64,000 nucleotides of DNA from CAYREX01 sp964423505 (GTDB lineage: Bacteria > Fermentibacterota > Fermentibacteria > Fermentibacterales > JCC-6), in the NCBI GenBank assembly GCA_964423505.1, contig CAYREX010000011.1:1-64000 (forward strand), given 5' to 3'. Made by a program: the position numbers and the translations under genes. The notes beneath the pieces were generated by a model that was not told the DNA's origin, ran no database searches, and saw only the letters and a program-made list of their open reading frames with translations. Of this stretch, positions 8,250-16,387 are shown in pieces; position 1 is the first letter of the stretch, and each line of letters opens with the position of its first letter.

Positions 8250-9112
8250 CCGGTCAGCCCCCGCCTGCCTACGGTCTTCACGAGCAGCACGGAGAGCAGC
8301 GCGATGACAGCGAAGACGACCACCGAGACCGCGGCTCCGTAGCCGTACTGCTGCTCGGGAAACATCTTCATGTAGCCGAAGTACTGCATCACCGACGTGC
8401 TACCCGCCGGCGCCCCCTGCGTCATCACGTAGACCAGGTCGAAGACCCTGAAGGCGTCCATCACCCTGAAGAGGAGAGCCACCAGCAGGGCCGGACGTAT
8501 CAGCGGCAGCGTGACGTGGAAGAAGCGCCTGACGGGGCCGGCGCCGTCCATCCTGGCAGCCTCCATGAGCTGCTCCGGAACCGACTGGAGCCCGGCAAGG
8601 GCGATGAGCGCGACGAAGGAGGAGGCCTTCCATACGTCCGCGGCGATGATGGCCAGCCTGGCGGTGGCCGGCTCGGCGAGCCAGGCCCTGTACGCCCCGA
8701 TGGAGCCGCCGTGTACCAGGTAGTTGAGCAGGCCGTACTGGTCGTTGAAGATGTACTTCCACATGACGGCCGCCACCACGGTGGGGACCGCCCACGGCAG
8801 GATTACCGCGGCCCTGAGCGGCCCCCTGCCCCTGACCACGCGGTTGATGGCCAGGGCGATCAGTACCCCGGCCACCATCTCCAGCGCCACGGAGGAGAGG
8901 GCGAAGACGAAGGTGAACTCCAGGGTCCTGCCGAACTGGTCGTCGTCGGCGAGGCGGAGGTAGTTGTCCAGGCCGCAGAACTCCCTGCCGGTCAACGGGC
9001 TGTCGTGGTAGAAGCTGTTGACTAAGGTGCTGATGACGGGGAAGAGCAGGAAGCCGGCGAGGAACAGGGCCGCCGGGATCATCATCGGCAGCCCTGCCGC
9101 CCGTAGCCTCAT
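8246..9112 (-). CDS. Carbohydrate ABC transporter permease, MalF type
   Basis: A 288-residue permease with an N-terminal helix (MIPAALFLAGFLLFPVISTL), about six membrane spans and the EAA motif MEAARMDGAGPVRRFFHVTL. It pairs with the following MalG-type gene to form the membrane channel of a sugar-type importer. The start lies 3 bases after the stop of the binding-protein gene and the end overlaps the next gene by 4 bases, so the three are co-transcribed and translationally coupled. Confidence 0.92.
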   Translation of the reverse strand: MRLRAAGLPMMIPAALFLAGFLLFPVISTLVNSFYHDSPLTGREFCGLDNYLRLADDDQFGRTLEFTFVFALSSVALEMVAGVLIALAINRVVRGRGPLRAAVILPWAVPTVVAAVMWKYIFNDQYGLLNYLVHGGSIGAYRAWLAEPATARLAIIAADVWKASSFVALIALAGLQSVPEQLMEAARMDGAGPVRRFFHVTLPLIRPALLVALLFRVMDAFRVFDLVYVMTQGAPAGSTSVMQYFGYMKMFPEQQYGYGAAVSVVVFAVIALLSVLLVKTVGRRGLTG

Positions 9113-9115
9113 GCG

Positions 9116-10387
9116 TTACTCCCGGGCCCACTCCCTTATCTCGGTCAGGTCCTCCTCCGCTGTCTCGGCCAGGTTCGGGAGGATGAGCTCCCGGTTGCCC
9201 ACGGCCTCGTGGAGAAAGGCCTGCAGGCGGTTGGAGAGCTGGGGGTAGACCGGGGAGCTGGGCCTGGGCGAGGCGGCCTCGAAGACCTCCTCCATCGGCC
9301 CGAAGTGGGGGTTTGCGGCCAGGACCGCGCTGTCGGCGTAGAGCTCCCTGCGGGCCGGCGGCTTGCCAACCTGCACCGCGAACATCCGCTGCACCTCGGG
9401 TGAGGTCATGTGGCTCACGAACCTCCACGCCTCCTCCCGGTCGGGGGAGTATGCGCTGATGGCGAAGCTCCAGCCGCCCAGGGCGGAGACGCTCTCCCGC
9501 CCGGGGAAGCCGGGCAGGGTGGCTATCCCCACCCGGCCGGCAACCTCCGAGGTGGTCGTGTCGTTGCAGACTGCCCATGCGTAGGGCCAGTTGCGGTGGA
9601 ATACCGCCCCACCCGCGGTGAACAGCTCCAGTGACTCCTGCTCCTGGTAGGTCAGTATGCCCTCCGGGGTCATCCGGCCGTTGTGGACGAGGCTGTCCCT
9701 GGCGAACCGGATGGCCATGACGGCCTCGGGGGAGGTCGGGCTCATCAGCTCGCCTCCGGCTGAGCCGACCAGCTCCAGCATGTTGCAGACGAGGCCCTCG
9801 TACTGGGCCATCTGCGCGCTGTAGCCGTAGAGGGCCGGGTCGTTCTCTCCACGAAGGACGCTGTCGGCGGCCTCGACCATCTGGTGCCATGTCTCGGGGA
9901 CCTCGAGGCCGTACCGGTCGAGCAGGTCGGACCTGTAGTAGAGGACCCCGGCGTCCAGGAAGAAGGGGACCCCGTAGACGCTGCCCTGCCAGGTGACCGC
10001 CGCAACGCAGCCGTCGAAGAAGAGGTCGCGCTGCTCCGGGGTGAAGAGGGTGTCAAGCGGCGCGGCCCAGCCGACCTCGCCCATCTCCGGCGGCCAGACC
10101 ACGTCCATCACGAAGACATCGACGGACGGGTCGCGGTTACGGAGCCTCTGGGAGAGCATGTCGTGGAGCTGGGTGGAGGAGCTCGGGCCGGTCTGCAGCT
10201 GCACGTCGACGTCCGGGTTCTCCCGCTCGAACTCCTCTATGGCCATGTCCCACGTCTCCCGGGAGTTGGGTCTCCAGGTGACCACGGTCAGCTCGGTCAC
10301 CTCATCCCCGTCCTCGGGAGCTCCGCCTCCGCACCCGGCGGCCATCATCGCGAGCGCGGCGCAGGTACCTAGTATTTTATTATGCAT
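9116..10387 (-). CDS. Extracellular solute-binding lipoprotein of a sugar-type ABC importer
   Basis: The 423-residue protein starts with a lipoprotein signal peptide (LAMMAAGCGGG, lipid-attachment Cys at residue 19) and continues as a family 1 solute-binding protein: ELTVVTWRPNSRETWDMA, VFVMDVVWPPEMGEVGW, GVPFFLDAGVLYYRSDLL and a late SALGGWSFAISAYS segment. It would capture the substrate in the periplasm and deliver it to the two downstream permeases. It heads the operon; its start faces the envelope operon at 10576 across a divergent promoter region. Confidence 0.92.
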   Translation of the reverse strand: MHNKILGTCAALAMMAAGCGGGAPEDGDEVTELTVVTWRPNSRETWDMAIEEFERENPDVDVQLQTGPSSSTQLHDMLSQRLRNRDPSVDVFVMDVVWPPEMGEVGWAAPLDTLFTPEQRDLFFDGCVAAVTWQGSVYGVPFFLDAGVLYYRSDLLDRYGLEVPETWHQMVEAADSVLRGENDPALYGYSAQMAQYEGLVCNMLELVGSAGGELMSPTSPEAVMAIRFARDSLVHNGRMTPEGILTYQEQESLELFTAGGAVFHRNWPYAWAVCNDTTTSEVAGRVGIATLPGFPGRESVSALGGWSFAISAYSPDREEAWRFVSHMTSPEVQRMFAVQVGKPPARRELYADSAVLAANPHFGPMEEVFEAASPRPSSPVYPQLSNRLQAFLHEAVGNRELILPNLAETAEEDLTEIREWARE

Positions 10388-10416
10388 TTATCCTCTCCGT
10401 TCGTTCCGTTGCCTTA

Positions 10417-10444
10417 TTGACATATACCTATGCGGGTGTATGCT
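10417..10444 (+). promoter_or_regulatory. Candidate sigma-70-type promoter, distal
   Basis: TTGACA (10417-10422), 16 bases, then TATGCT (10439-10444). It lies in the 188-base divergent region and points towards the envelope operon, giving a leader of about 125 bases. A second candidate sits closer to the gene. Confidence 0.45.
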
Positions 10445-10497
10445 GGGTCAAGCCCCGGCGATGGAGGGCGTCTTCCGCCCCACCCCTCGGCGTGGCA

Positions 10498-10525
10498 TTG
10501 ACCCGGGCGGGTATCCTCTTATCAA
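10498..10525 (+). promoter_or_regulatory. Candidate sigma-70-type promoter, proximal to the envelope operon
   Basis: TTGACC (10498-10503), 16 bases, then TATCAA (10520-10525), about 50 bases before the ATG at 10576. The position suits the main promoter of the five-gene operon. Confidence 0.45.
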
Positions 10526-10575
10526 TGCTTCTGTATGCGGCCTCGGGCGCAGCATCCACCCGGAGAGGAGACCGG

Positions 10576-11313
10576 ATGAAGAGAGCGTTACCCTTACTCG
10601 TCCTGTTTCTCGGTCAGTCGCTTGCGGCTGAGGTCACCGTCTCCGAGGCGGTGGCGTTCCTGGACAGCCTCTACAGGAGCGAGAGCAGCCGCGCCGAGCT
10701 GTCGATGCAGATAGTGACCCCGGACTGGGAGCGGACGCTCTCCATGGAGGTCTGGACGAAGGGCATGGACAGCACGCTCATCCGCATCACGGCGCCGCAG
10801 CGGGAGGAGGGCATGGGCACCCTGCGCATAGGCGACGAGATGTGGAACTACCTCCCCAACACGAACACGGTCATGCGCATACCGCCGTCGATGATGATGG
10901 CCTCCTGGATGGGGTCGGACTTCACCAACGACGACCTGGTGCGGGAGACGACGTTCTTTGACGACTACGACGTCTCGTGGACGGAAGTGGAGGAGGCGGA
11001 GGAGGGGCGGCTGTACCTCGAGATGATTCCCCACGAGGACGCCCCGGTGGTCTGGGGCGAGGTGGTGGTCAGCCTGCGCGGGGAGGACCTGCTGCCGGTC
11101 TGGATGCGCTACTACGACGAGGACGGCGAGCTCATGCGGGTGATGGACTACCGGGAGTACGAGGAGACCGACGGCAGGGTCATACCAACGGTCATGGAGC
11201 TGACGCCGCAGGACGAGGAGGGCTCGACCACGCTGGTGTACGAGGACGTCGAGTTCGACCTGGAGGTCGACGAGGACGTCTTCACCATGCGCAACCTCCG
11301 CTCCCCGGGGTAG
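10576..11313 (+). CDS. LolA-like outer-membrane lipoprotein-sorting protein
   Basis: A 245-residue secreted protein: signal peptide MKRALPLLVLFLGQSLAAEV, then the LolA-like fold signature with RITAPQREEGMGTLRIGDEM, WNYLPNTNTVMRIPPSMMM and MGSDFTNDDLV. Members bind lipids or lipoproteins in a hydrophobic half-barrel. ATG 10576 follows a GGAGAGGAG ribosome binding site. It is the first gene of an operon with two permeases, an ATPase and a barrel, so it most likely acts as the periplasmic carrier of that system. The cargo is unknown. It belongs to the LolA_like family found beside MacB/FtsX permeases rather than to canonical LolA. Confidence 0.85.
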   Translation: MKRALPLLVLFLGQSLAAEVTVSEAVAFLDSLYRSESSRAELSMQIVTPDWERTLSMEVWTKGMDSTLIRITAPQREEGMGTLRIGDEMWNYLPNTNTVMRIPPSMMMASWMGSDFTNDDLVRETTFFDDYDVSWTEVEEAEEGRLYLEMIPHEDAPVVWGEVVVSLRGEDLLPVWMRYYDEDGELMRVMDYREYEETDGRVIPTVMELTPQDEEGSTTLVYEDVEFDLEVDEDVFTMRNLRSPG

Positions 11314-11315
11314 GC

Positions 11316-12530
11316 TTGCTCCTCCGCCTCTCCCTCCGCAACGTGCTGCGCCAGCGCAGGCGGTCGGTCCTCACGGCGCTTACCATGACCGGGGGGTTCG
11401 TCCTGTGCGCGCTCTCCATCGGGTGGGCCGACGGCACCTACAGCGACATCATCCGCCTGTTCACAGAGAGCTGGACCGGGCAGATACAGGTCCACTCGGC
11501 CGGCTACCTGGATGAGCCGTCCCTCTACGACTACATGGAGCCCTATCGCGAGGTCGGCGAGACCATCGGGGAGGTCGAGGGGGTGAGGGCCTGGGCGCCC
11601 CGGGTCTACTCCGGGGCCATGGCGACCCTGGGCGGCGAGAGCGCCGCGGCGAGGATCATCGGCATCCACCCGGAGCTGGAGTCAGCGGCCACCGGCATCT
11701 CCGGGCAGTTGGAGGAGGGAGGGATGCTCTCCTCCGCGGCCTCGGCGGAGGCGCTGCTCGGCGCCGGCCTGGCGAGGATGCTGGAGGCGGAGGTGGGAGA
11801 CACGGTGGCGGTGCTCTCGCAGGGAGCGGACGGCTCACTCGCCGACTACGGCTACAGGGTGGCGGGGATAGTCGACTCCGGGGACAGGATGTCCGACAGG
11901 ACCTCCCTCTACCTGCACATCCGGGACGCCCAGGAGCTGCTGGTCCTCGGGGAGGGCGCACACGAGATAGTGGTGATGACCGGGTCCATGCAGGGGCTCG
12001 GGCGAACGGCGGAGCGGATATCCGCGGCGCTGGGCGGCCGGGAGATGGACGTCTCCACGTGGCGAGTCTTCGCCGAGGACTTCTACAGGGCGATGAAGGC
12101 GGACATGGCCGGGATGTGGGTCATGCTCCTGGTCATCATGGTGGTGGTGGCGGTGGGGGTGCTGAACACGGTGCTGATGTCGGTCCTGGAGCGGAGGCGG
12201 GAGTACGGTGTGCTCAGGGCGCTGGGGACCAGGCCGGGCGGCATCGTCGGTATGGTGGTGACCGAGACTTCCATCCTGGCGGTCGCGGCGGTGCTCGTCG
12301 GCCTGCCGCTCGGACTCCTCGGGATACACATCCTCTCCAACGTGGGCATCAGCCTGCCCCAGGAGGTCTCCTACGGCGGTATGACCTTTCAGGAGATGAG
12401 GGCGACACTCACGCCGCGGAGCCTCTACCTGCCCGGCATCGTAGTCATCGTGACTGCCGTCCTGGTCTGCCTCGTTCCCGCCTTGAAGGCCTCCCGGACC
12501 AGGCCGGCCGAGGCCATGAGGACGCACTAG
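11316..12530 (+). CDS. FtsX/MacB-type ABC transporter permease 1
   Basis: The product starts LLRLSLRNVLRQRRRSVLTA from a TTG two bases after the previous stop; about 404 residues. It shows the MacB/LolE layout: one N-terminal membrane helix, a large periplasmic domain (residues about 40-270), then three C-terminal helices with VLNTVLMSVLERRREYGVLR and the final PALKASRTRPAEAMRTH. Such permeases couple ATP hydrolysis to lipid or lipoprotein release from the inner membrane rather than to classic transport. It pairs with the next gene as a heterodimer. Confidence 0.88.
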   Translation: MLLRLSLRNVLRQRRRSVLTALTMTGGFVLCALSIGWADGTYSDIIRLFTESWTGQIQVHSAGYLDEPSLYDYMEPYREVGETIGEVEGVRAWAPRVYSGAMATLGGESAAARIIGIHPELESAATGISGQLEEGGMLSSAASAEALLGAGLARMLEAEVGDTVAVLSQGADGSLADYGYRVAGIVDSGDRMSDRTSLYLHIRDAQELLVLGEGAHEIVVMTGSMQGLGRTAERISAALGGREMDVSTWRVFAEDFYRAMKADMAGMWVMLLVIMVVVAVGVLNTVLMSVLERRREYGVLRALGTRPGGIVGMVVTETSILAVAAVLVGLPLGLLGIHILSNVGISLPQEVSYGGMTFQEMRATLTPRSLYLPGIVVIVTAVLVCLVPALKASRTRPAEAMRTH

Positions 12531-12539
12531 GGTGATGCC

Positions 12540-13763
12540 GTGATGCTGCTGCAGTACCTGAAGGTGGCCTGGCGGAACATGCTCCGCAACAGGAGGCGCT
12601 CGCTCATCGCCGGTACGGCCATCGGGATAGGGCTTGCCGCCCTCATCTTCACGGACGCGCTGATAATCGGCATGACCCGCGGGCTGGTGGACTCGGCCAC
12701 CTCCTCCTGGATGGGCGACGTACAGGTGCATGCCGAGGGCTTCTCCGAGGCGATGTCGGTGGACCTGACCGTGGCCGAGCCGGACTCGGTGACCACGCTG
12801 CTGGAGTCGGACCCGAGGGTGCGGGCCTGGGCCCCCCGGGTGGTGACCCAGGCCATGCTCAGCTCCGCCTCCGGCATGTCCATGTTCGGGCTGGTGGGCG
12901 TCGACCCCGAGAGGGAGCCGGACGTCTCCATGCTGGACGAGGCGATGGTGGAGGGGGCGTACGTCGGGGAGGGCTCGGACCTGGTCATCGGCGAGGAGCT
13001 GGCCGACGAGCTGGACGCCGAGGTGGGAGACCGGCTGGTCCTGACGGTGTCGATGGCGGACGGCGGCGCCCTCTACCAGGAGATGCTCAGGGTCGGCGGC
13101 GTCTCCCGGTTCGGGTCGGCGGAGATGGACGAGGCAATGGCCTTCGTCCCCCTCTCCAGGGCCCAGTCGATGCTGGGGCTGGACGGCGTGCACGAGATTG
13201 CCGTGGACTACGAGGGCGCTCGCGCATGGAGGACGGAGGCGGACCCGGACCTTGCGCACCTGGATGTCGCGGGCAATGTGGTGGAGCCGTGGGTGGAGCT
13301 GATACCGCAGCTCCAGCTGATGTTCCAGATGAGCGACCTCTCCACCCTGATCGTCGGGGTTGTGCTCTTCGGCATAGTCATCTTCGGTATCATCAACACC
13401 CTGTTCATGTCCATCTACGAGAGGATGTTCGAGTTCGGGGTGCTGCGGGCCATCGGCACCAGGGCGGGAGGGCTTGCGAAGCTGATGCTGATGGAGGCGG
13501 CATGCCTCGGGCTCATCAGCGTCGTGCTCGGCTCGGCGCTGGCGCTGGGCATCAACCTGCTCTTCTCAGAGGTGGGCATAGACTACACCGGGATAGACGC
13601 GATGGGCGTCACATTCCGGGAGCCGATATACCCGGTCACCACGCCCGGGCAGTTCGTGAGGTATCCCGTCATCGTTTTCCTCGTGACCATCCTGGTCGGC
13701 ATCTATCCGGCGGTACACGCCGCCCGGCTGAAGCCGGCGGAGGCCATGAGGAAGAGCCTGTGA
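12540..13763 (+). CDS. FtsX/MacB-type ABC transporter permease 2
   Basis: A 407-residue paralogue of the preceding permease with the same architecture: LKVAWRNMLRNRRRSLIAGT at the N-terminus, a periplasmic MacB_PCD domain with LLESDPRVRAWAPRVVTQAM (compare VEGVRAWAPRVYSGAM in the first permease), and IINTLFMSIYERMFEFGVLR in the C-terminal membrane part, ending AARLKPAEAMRKSL. Start is GTG 12540 or ATG 12543. It lies 9 bases after permease 1 and 7 bases before the ATPase. The shared periplasmic motif shows the two arose by duplication. Confidence 0.88.
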   Translation: MMLLQYLKVAWRNMLRNRRRSLIAGTAIGIGLAALIFTDALIIGMTRGLVDSATSSWMGDVQVHAEGFSEAMSVDLTVAEPDSVTTLLESDPRVRAWAPRVVTQAMLSSASGMSMFGLVGVDPEREPDVSMLDEAMVEGAYVGEGSDLVIGEELADELDAEVGDRLVLTVSMADGGALYQEMLRVGGVSRFGSAEMDEAMAFVPLSRAQSMLGLDGVHEIAVDYEGARAWRTEADPDLAHLDVAGNVVEPWVELIPQLQLMFQMSDLSTLIVGVVLFGIVIFGIINTLFMSIYERMFEFGVLRAIGTRAGGLAKLMLMEAACLGLISVVLGSALALGINLLFSEVGIDYTGIDAMGVTFREPIYPVTTPGQFVRYPVIVFLVTILVGIYPAVHAARLKPAEAMRKSL

Positions 13764-13770
13764 GGGACCA

Positions 13771-14469
13771 GTGATGGATAACGGAGCGGTCATCGAGACC
13801 AGGGGAGTCCACAAGACATACGAGGACGAAGGCGTGCCGGTGCATGCCGTGAGGGGAGTGGACCTGATCATCCGCAGGGGGGAGTTCACCTCCCTGGTGG
13901 GGCCCTCCGGGTCGGGCAAGACCACCCTCCTGAACGTGATAGCCGGCCTTGACGAGCCGACCGGGGGAGAGGTGCTGCTGGAGGGCAGGGAGATAGGCAG
14001 TATGTCCGGCCGGGAGCTCTCCGACCTCCGCCGGGACAGGATAGGGTTCATCTTCCAGGCCTACAACCTCATCCCGGTGCTCACCGCCGCCGAGAACGTG
14101 GAGTACGTGATGCTGCTTCAGGGCGTGTCCGCGGAAGAGCGCCGCGAGCGGACGGTGGAGATACTGACCAGGGTGGGGCTCGCCGACTACGTCGACACAA
14201 GGCCGCCGAAGCTCTCCGGGGGGCAGCAGCAGCGGGTGGCCGTGGCCAGGGCCATGGCCTCGGAGCCGGCGCTGGTCATAGCGGATGAGCCGACAGCGAA
14301 CCTCGACTCGGAGACCTCCGGTGACCTGTTGGACATGATGAGGGAGCTCAACCGGGAGACCGGCATGACCTTCCTCTTCTCAACCCACGACGAGATAGTG
14401 ATGGAGAGGGCGACGAGGGTGGTGACGCTCACCGACGGCAGGATAAGCAATGACCAGGTCAAGGGCTAG
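13771..14469 (+). CDS. LolD/MacB-type ABC transporter ATPase
   Basis: A 232-residue nucleotide-binding protein of the LolD group: Walker A GPSGSGKTT, Q-loop FIFQAYNLIPVLTAAENV, signature LSGGQQQRVAVARAMA, Walker B LVIADEPTANLDSETS and switch His in FLFSTHDE. It powers the two FtsX-type permeases before it. The last 20 bases overlap the start of the barrel gene, so expression of the outer-membrane component is tied to the ATPase. Confidence 0.95.
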   Translation: MMDNGAVIETRGVHKTYEDEGVPVHAVRGVDLIIRRGEFTSLVGPSGSGKTTLLNVIAGLDEPTGGEVLLEGREIGSMSGRELSDLRRDRIGFIFQAYNLIPVLTAAENVEYVMLLQGVSAEERRERTVEILTRVGLADYVDTRPPKLSGGQQQRVAVARAMASEPALVIADEPTANLDSETSGDLLDMMRELNRETGMTFLFSTHDEIVMERATRVVTLTDGRISNDQVKG

Positions 14470-15565
14470 CGGACTACTCCTGCTGCTGCTTGCATCCGCA
14501 GCGCCGGTGCTGGCCCTCGACTTCGGCGGGTACTGGAAGGGCTACGCGAGCTGCATTCTGCAGGATGACCGGGAGCCGGAGGCCGCGGGGAGCTGGAGGG
14601 GACTGCTCAGGCTCGAGGGTTCGGTCAGACCCGTTGCAGACCTCCGCCTGGATGCGGCCCTGCAGCTCATGCCCACGATCAGGGACGAGAGGCTATGGAC
14701 CCCCCTGCAGCGACGGCTCCGGCTGACCGATCCCGACCCATACCTCTACCCGGAGAGCGGCTCCGACCTGCGCAGCTTCGCCCTGATGACCGACCTGGAC
14801 CGGCTCTCCCTCGGCCTCAGGCTGCCGTTCGCCGACGTCATAGCCGGGAGGCAGGCCATCACCTGGGGCACCGCCCACTACGTCTCCCCCACCGACTTCC
14901 TGGCGCCGTTCGCAGTCTACGCGGTTGAGACCGAGGAGAGGCCCGGGGTGGACGCCCTCAGGCTGAGGGTGCCGCTCGGACCCTTCTCCGAGCTGGACGC
15001 GGGAGCTGTAACCGGCCCGGGCGCCGCTCCGGACAGCAGCGCCGGATACGCCAGGGCAAGGCTCTACGTGGCCAGGACGGACGTAGACCTGGTAGCCGGG
15101 ATCCTCCGGGGAGACGTCATCCTCGGAGCCAGCGGCGCCAGGGCCGTCGGCGGCGCAGGCGTCTGGCTGGACGGGGCGGTGACCCTGCCTGACTCCGGCG
15201 ACTCCTTCGTGCGGGTAAGCGCCGGGGCGGACTACAGGCTGGCCCCCGACCTGTACGGCGACCTGGAGCTGCACCTCGCAGGCGATGGCTCGGCTGGGAG
15301 CGGCTCCGGCGCCTACCTGCCGGACGGCTGGTATGTCATGCCGGGCATGAGATGGCAGGTCTCCGCCCTGCTCGCGGTGTCACAGGCGGCCATGGTCGAC
15401 CTGGAGGACGCGTCCACCTACCTCATCCTCTCGGCGGACTACGGGATAGCGCAGGACGTCTCCATAGGGGGCGGCGTCCAGGCCTCCCTCATCCCGCCCG
15501 GCACCTCCTCCCCCCTCTCCGCCTATCCCGACCTCCTCTACACCTCCTTCTCCTGCTACTTCTAG
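14450..15565 (+). CDS. Outer-membrane beta-barrel protein of the Lol-like operon
   Basis: A 371-residue protein with a signal peptide (RASGLLLLLLASAAPVLAL), alternating amphipathic strands and a terminal aromatic residue (LLYTSFSCYF), as expected for a BAM-inserted barrel. The segment AGRQAITWGTAHYVSPTDF resembles a motif seen in large DUF1302-type barrels that accompany LolA-like/permease operons, but I cannot confirm membership. It overlaps the ATPase gene, so it is probably the outer-membrane end of this export system. The stop codon is followed immediately by a REP-like inverted repeat. Confidence 0.7.
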   Translation: MTRSRASGLLLLLLASAAPVLALDFGGYWKGYASCILQDDREPEAAGSWRGLLRLEGSVRPVADLRLDAALQLMPTIRDERLWTPLQRRLRLTDPDPYLYPESGSDLRSFALMTDLDRLSLGLRLPFADVIAGRQAITWGTAHYVSPTDFLAPFAVYAVETEERPGVDALRLRVPLGPFSELDAGAVTGPGAAPDSSAGYARARLYVARTDVDLVAGILRGDVILGASGARAVGGAGVWLDGAVTLPDSGDSFVRVSAGADYRLAPDLYGDLELHLAGDGSAGSGSGAYLPDGWYVMPGMRWQVSALLAVSQAAMVDLEDASTYLILSADYGIAQDVSIGGGVQASLIPPGTSSPLSAYPDLLYTSFSCYF

Positions 15566-15657
15566 GGTCGGGCCAAGATAGCTAAGATTGCATGCGTAGA
15601 ACTGGGTCATGTGCGAGAATAACCGGACAGCTATCTTAGCTATCTTGGCCCGACCCC
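15565..15657. repeat. REP-like element, 24-bp inverted repeat with 44-base loop
   Basis: GGGTCGGGCCAAGATAGCTA(AGAT) at 15565-15588 is repeated exactly in inverse at 15633-15656, with 44 bases between. The left arm starts at the TAG stop of the barrel gene. The same sequence occurs once more at 20081-20104, also touching a TAG stop. The shape (GGGTC-type lead, short AT-rich inner part, inverse pairing) resembles repetitive extragenic palindromes mobilised by RAYT transposases. It could also act as a transcription terminator for the operon. Confidence 0.8.
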
Positions 15658-15762
15658 GCCCGCGCTCCGCGCGCGGCCCCCAGCTCGAGCCCGGATAGGA
15701 ACCGATTCCGAGCCCGGGGAGTTACGTACCCAATTGGTGGGATTTACTGATGGAGGGGTGAC

Positions 15763-16329
15763 ATGACGAGAACTGTAGTGGCTTTCTCGATGGTGCTCTT
15801 GGGCCTGGTGGCCTCAGCTGCATACGCGCAGACGTGGCAGGAGAAGGAGGTGGACGGCTTCACCCTGAGATGGGCCACAATGCCTGGGGACATGCTCTCG
15901 GTAGAGCTGACCGGCCCGACCACCGGATGGGTGGCGGCCGGTTTCGACCCGGAGATGATGATGAACGGGGCGAACCTCATCATCGGATACGTCTCCGGTA
16001 GCACGCCCAGCCTCCGCGATGACTACGGAGTCGCCAACACCGGCCACCAGTCGGACACATCTCTCGGCGGGACGGACGACGTCACGGTGGACGGCGGAAG
16101 CGAGTCGGGCGGTGAGACAACCATCGAGTTCACCATACCCCTGGACTCCGGCGACTCCTACGACAAGCCGCTGGTGCCGGGCAGCACCTACGATGTGATA
16201 CTGGCTAGAGGGCCGAACGGCTCGGACGACTTCACGACCTACCACGCCTTCGCCACTTCGACCACCATCGAGATAATGGAGCTCTCCCTGGAGGAGGGCT
16301 CATGGGCGGGAGTCAAGGCCGGCTTCTAG
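15763..16329 (+). CDS. Secreted DOMON-domain protein (copy 1)
   Basis: A 188-residue exported protein: signal peptide ending ASAAYAQ, then a DOMON-type beta-sandwich with LSVELTGPTTGWVAAGFDP, MMMNGANLIIGYVSG, and TTIEFTIPLDSGDSYDKPL. DOMON domains bind haem or sugars in the periplasm. The second half is over 60% identical by eye to the lipoprotein at 17135-17665, including SLGGTDDVTVDGGSES. A GGAGGGGTGAC ribosome binding site precedes the ATG. Function unknown; a periplasmic redox or ligand-binding role is the family-based guess. Confidence 0.8.
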   Translation: MTRTVVAFSMVLLGLVASAAYAQTWQEKEVDGFTLRWATMPGDMLSVELTGPTTGWVAAGFDPEMMMNGANLIIGYVSGSTPSLRDDYGVANTGHQSDTSLGGTDDVTVDGGSESGGETTIEFTIPLDSGDSYDKPLVPGSTYDVILARGPNGSDDFTTYHAFATSTTIEIMELSLEEGSWAGVKAGF

Positions 16330-16350
16330 GAGCTTAGGGCCGGTATCGGC

Positions 16351-16376
16351 CGGGAGGGGCCGCGGCGCCTCTCCCG
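16351..16376. terminator. Hairpin between convergent genes
   Basis: CGGGAG..GGC-CGCG-GC..CTCCCG forms a strong GC stem between the ends of the DOMON gene (16329) and the barrel gene (16388). Its position fits a bidirectional terminator, but there is no clear T-run, so termination could be weak or factor-assisted. Confidence 0.4.
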
Positions 16377-16387
16377 ACCCTTCTGCG

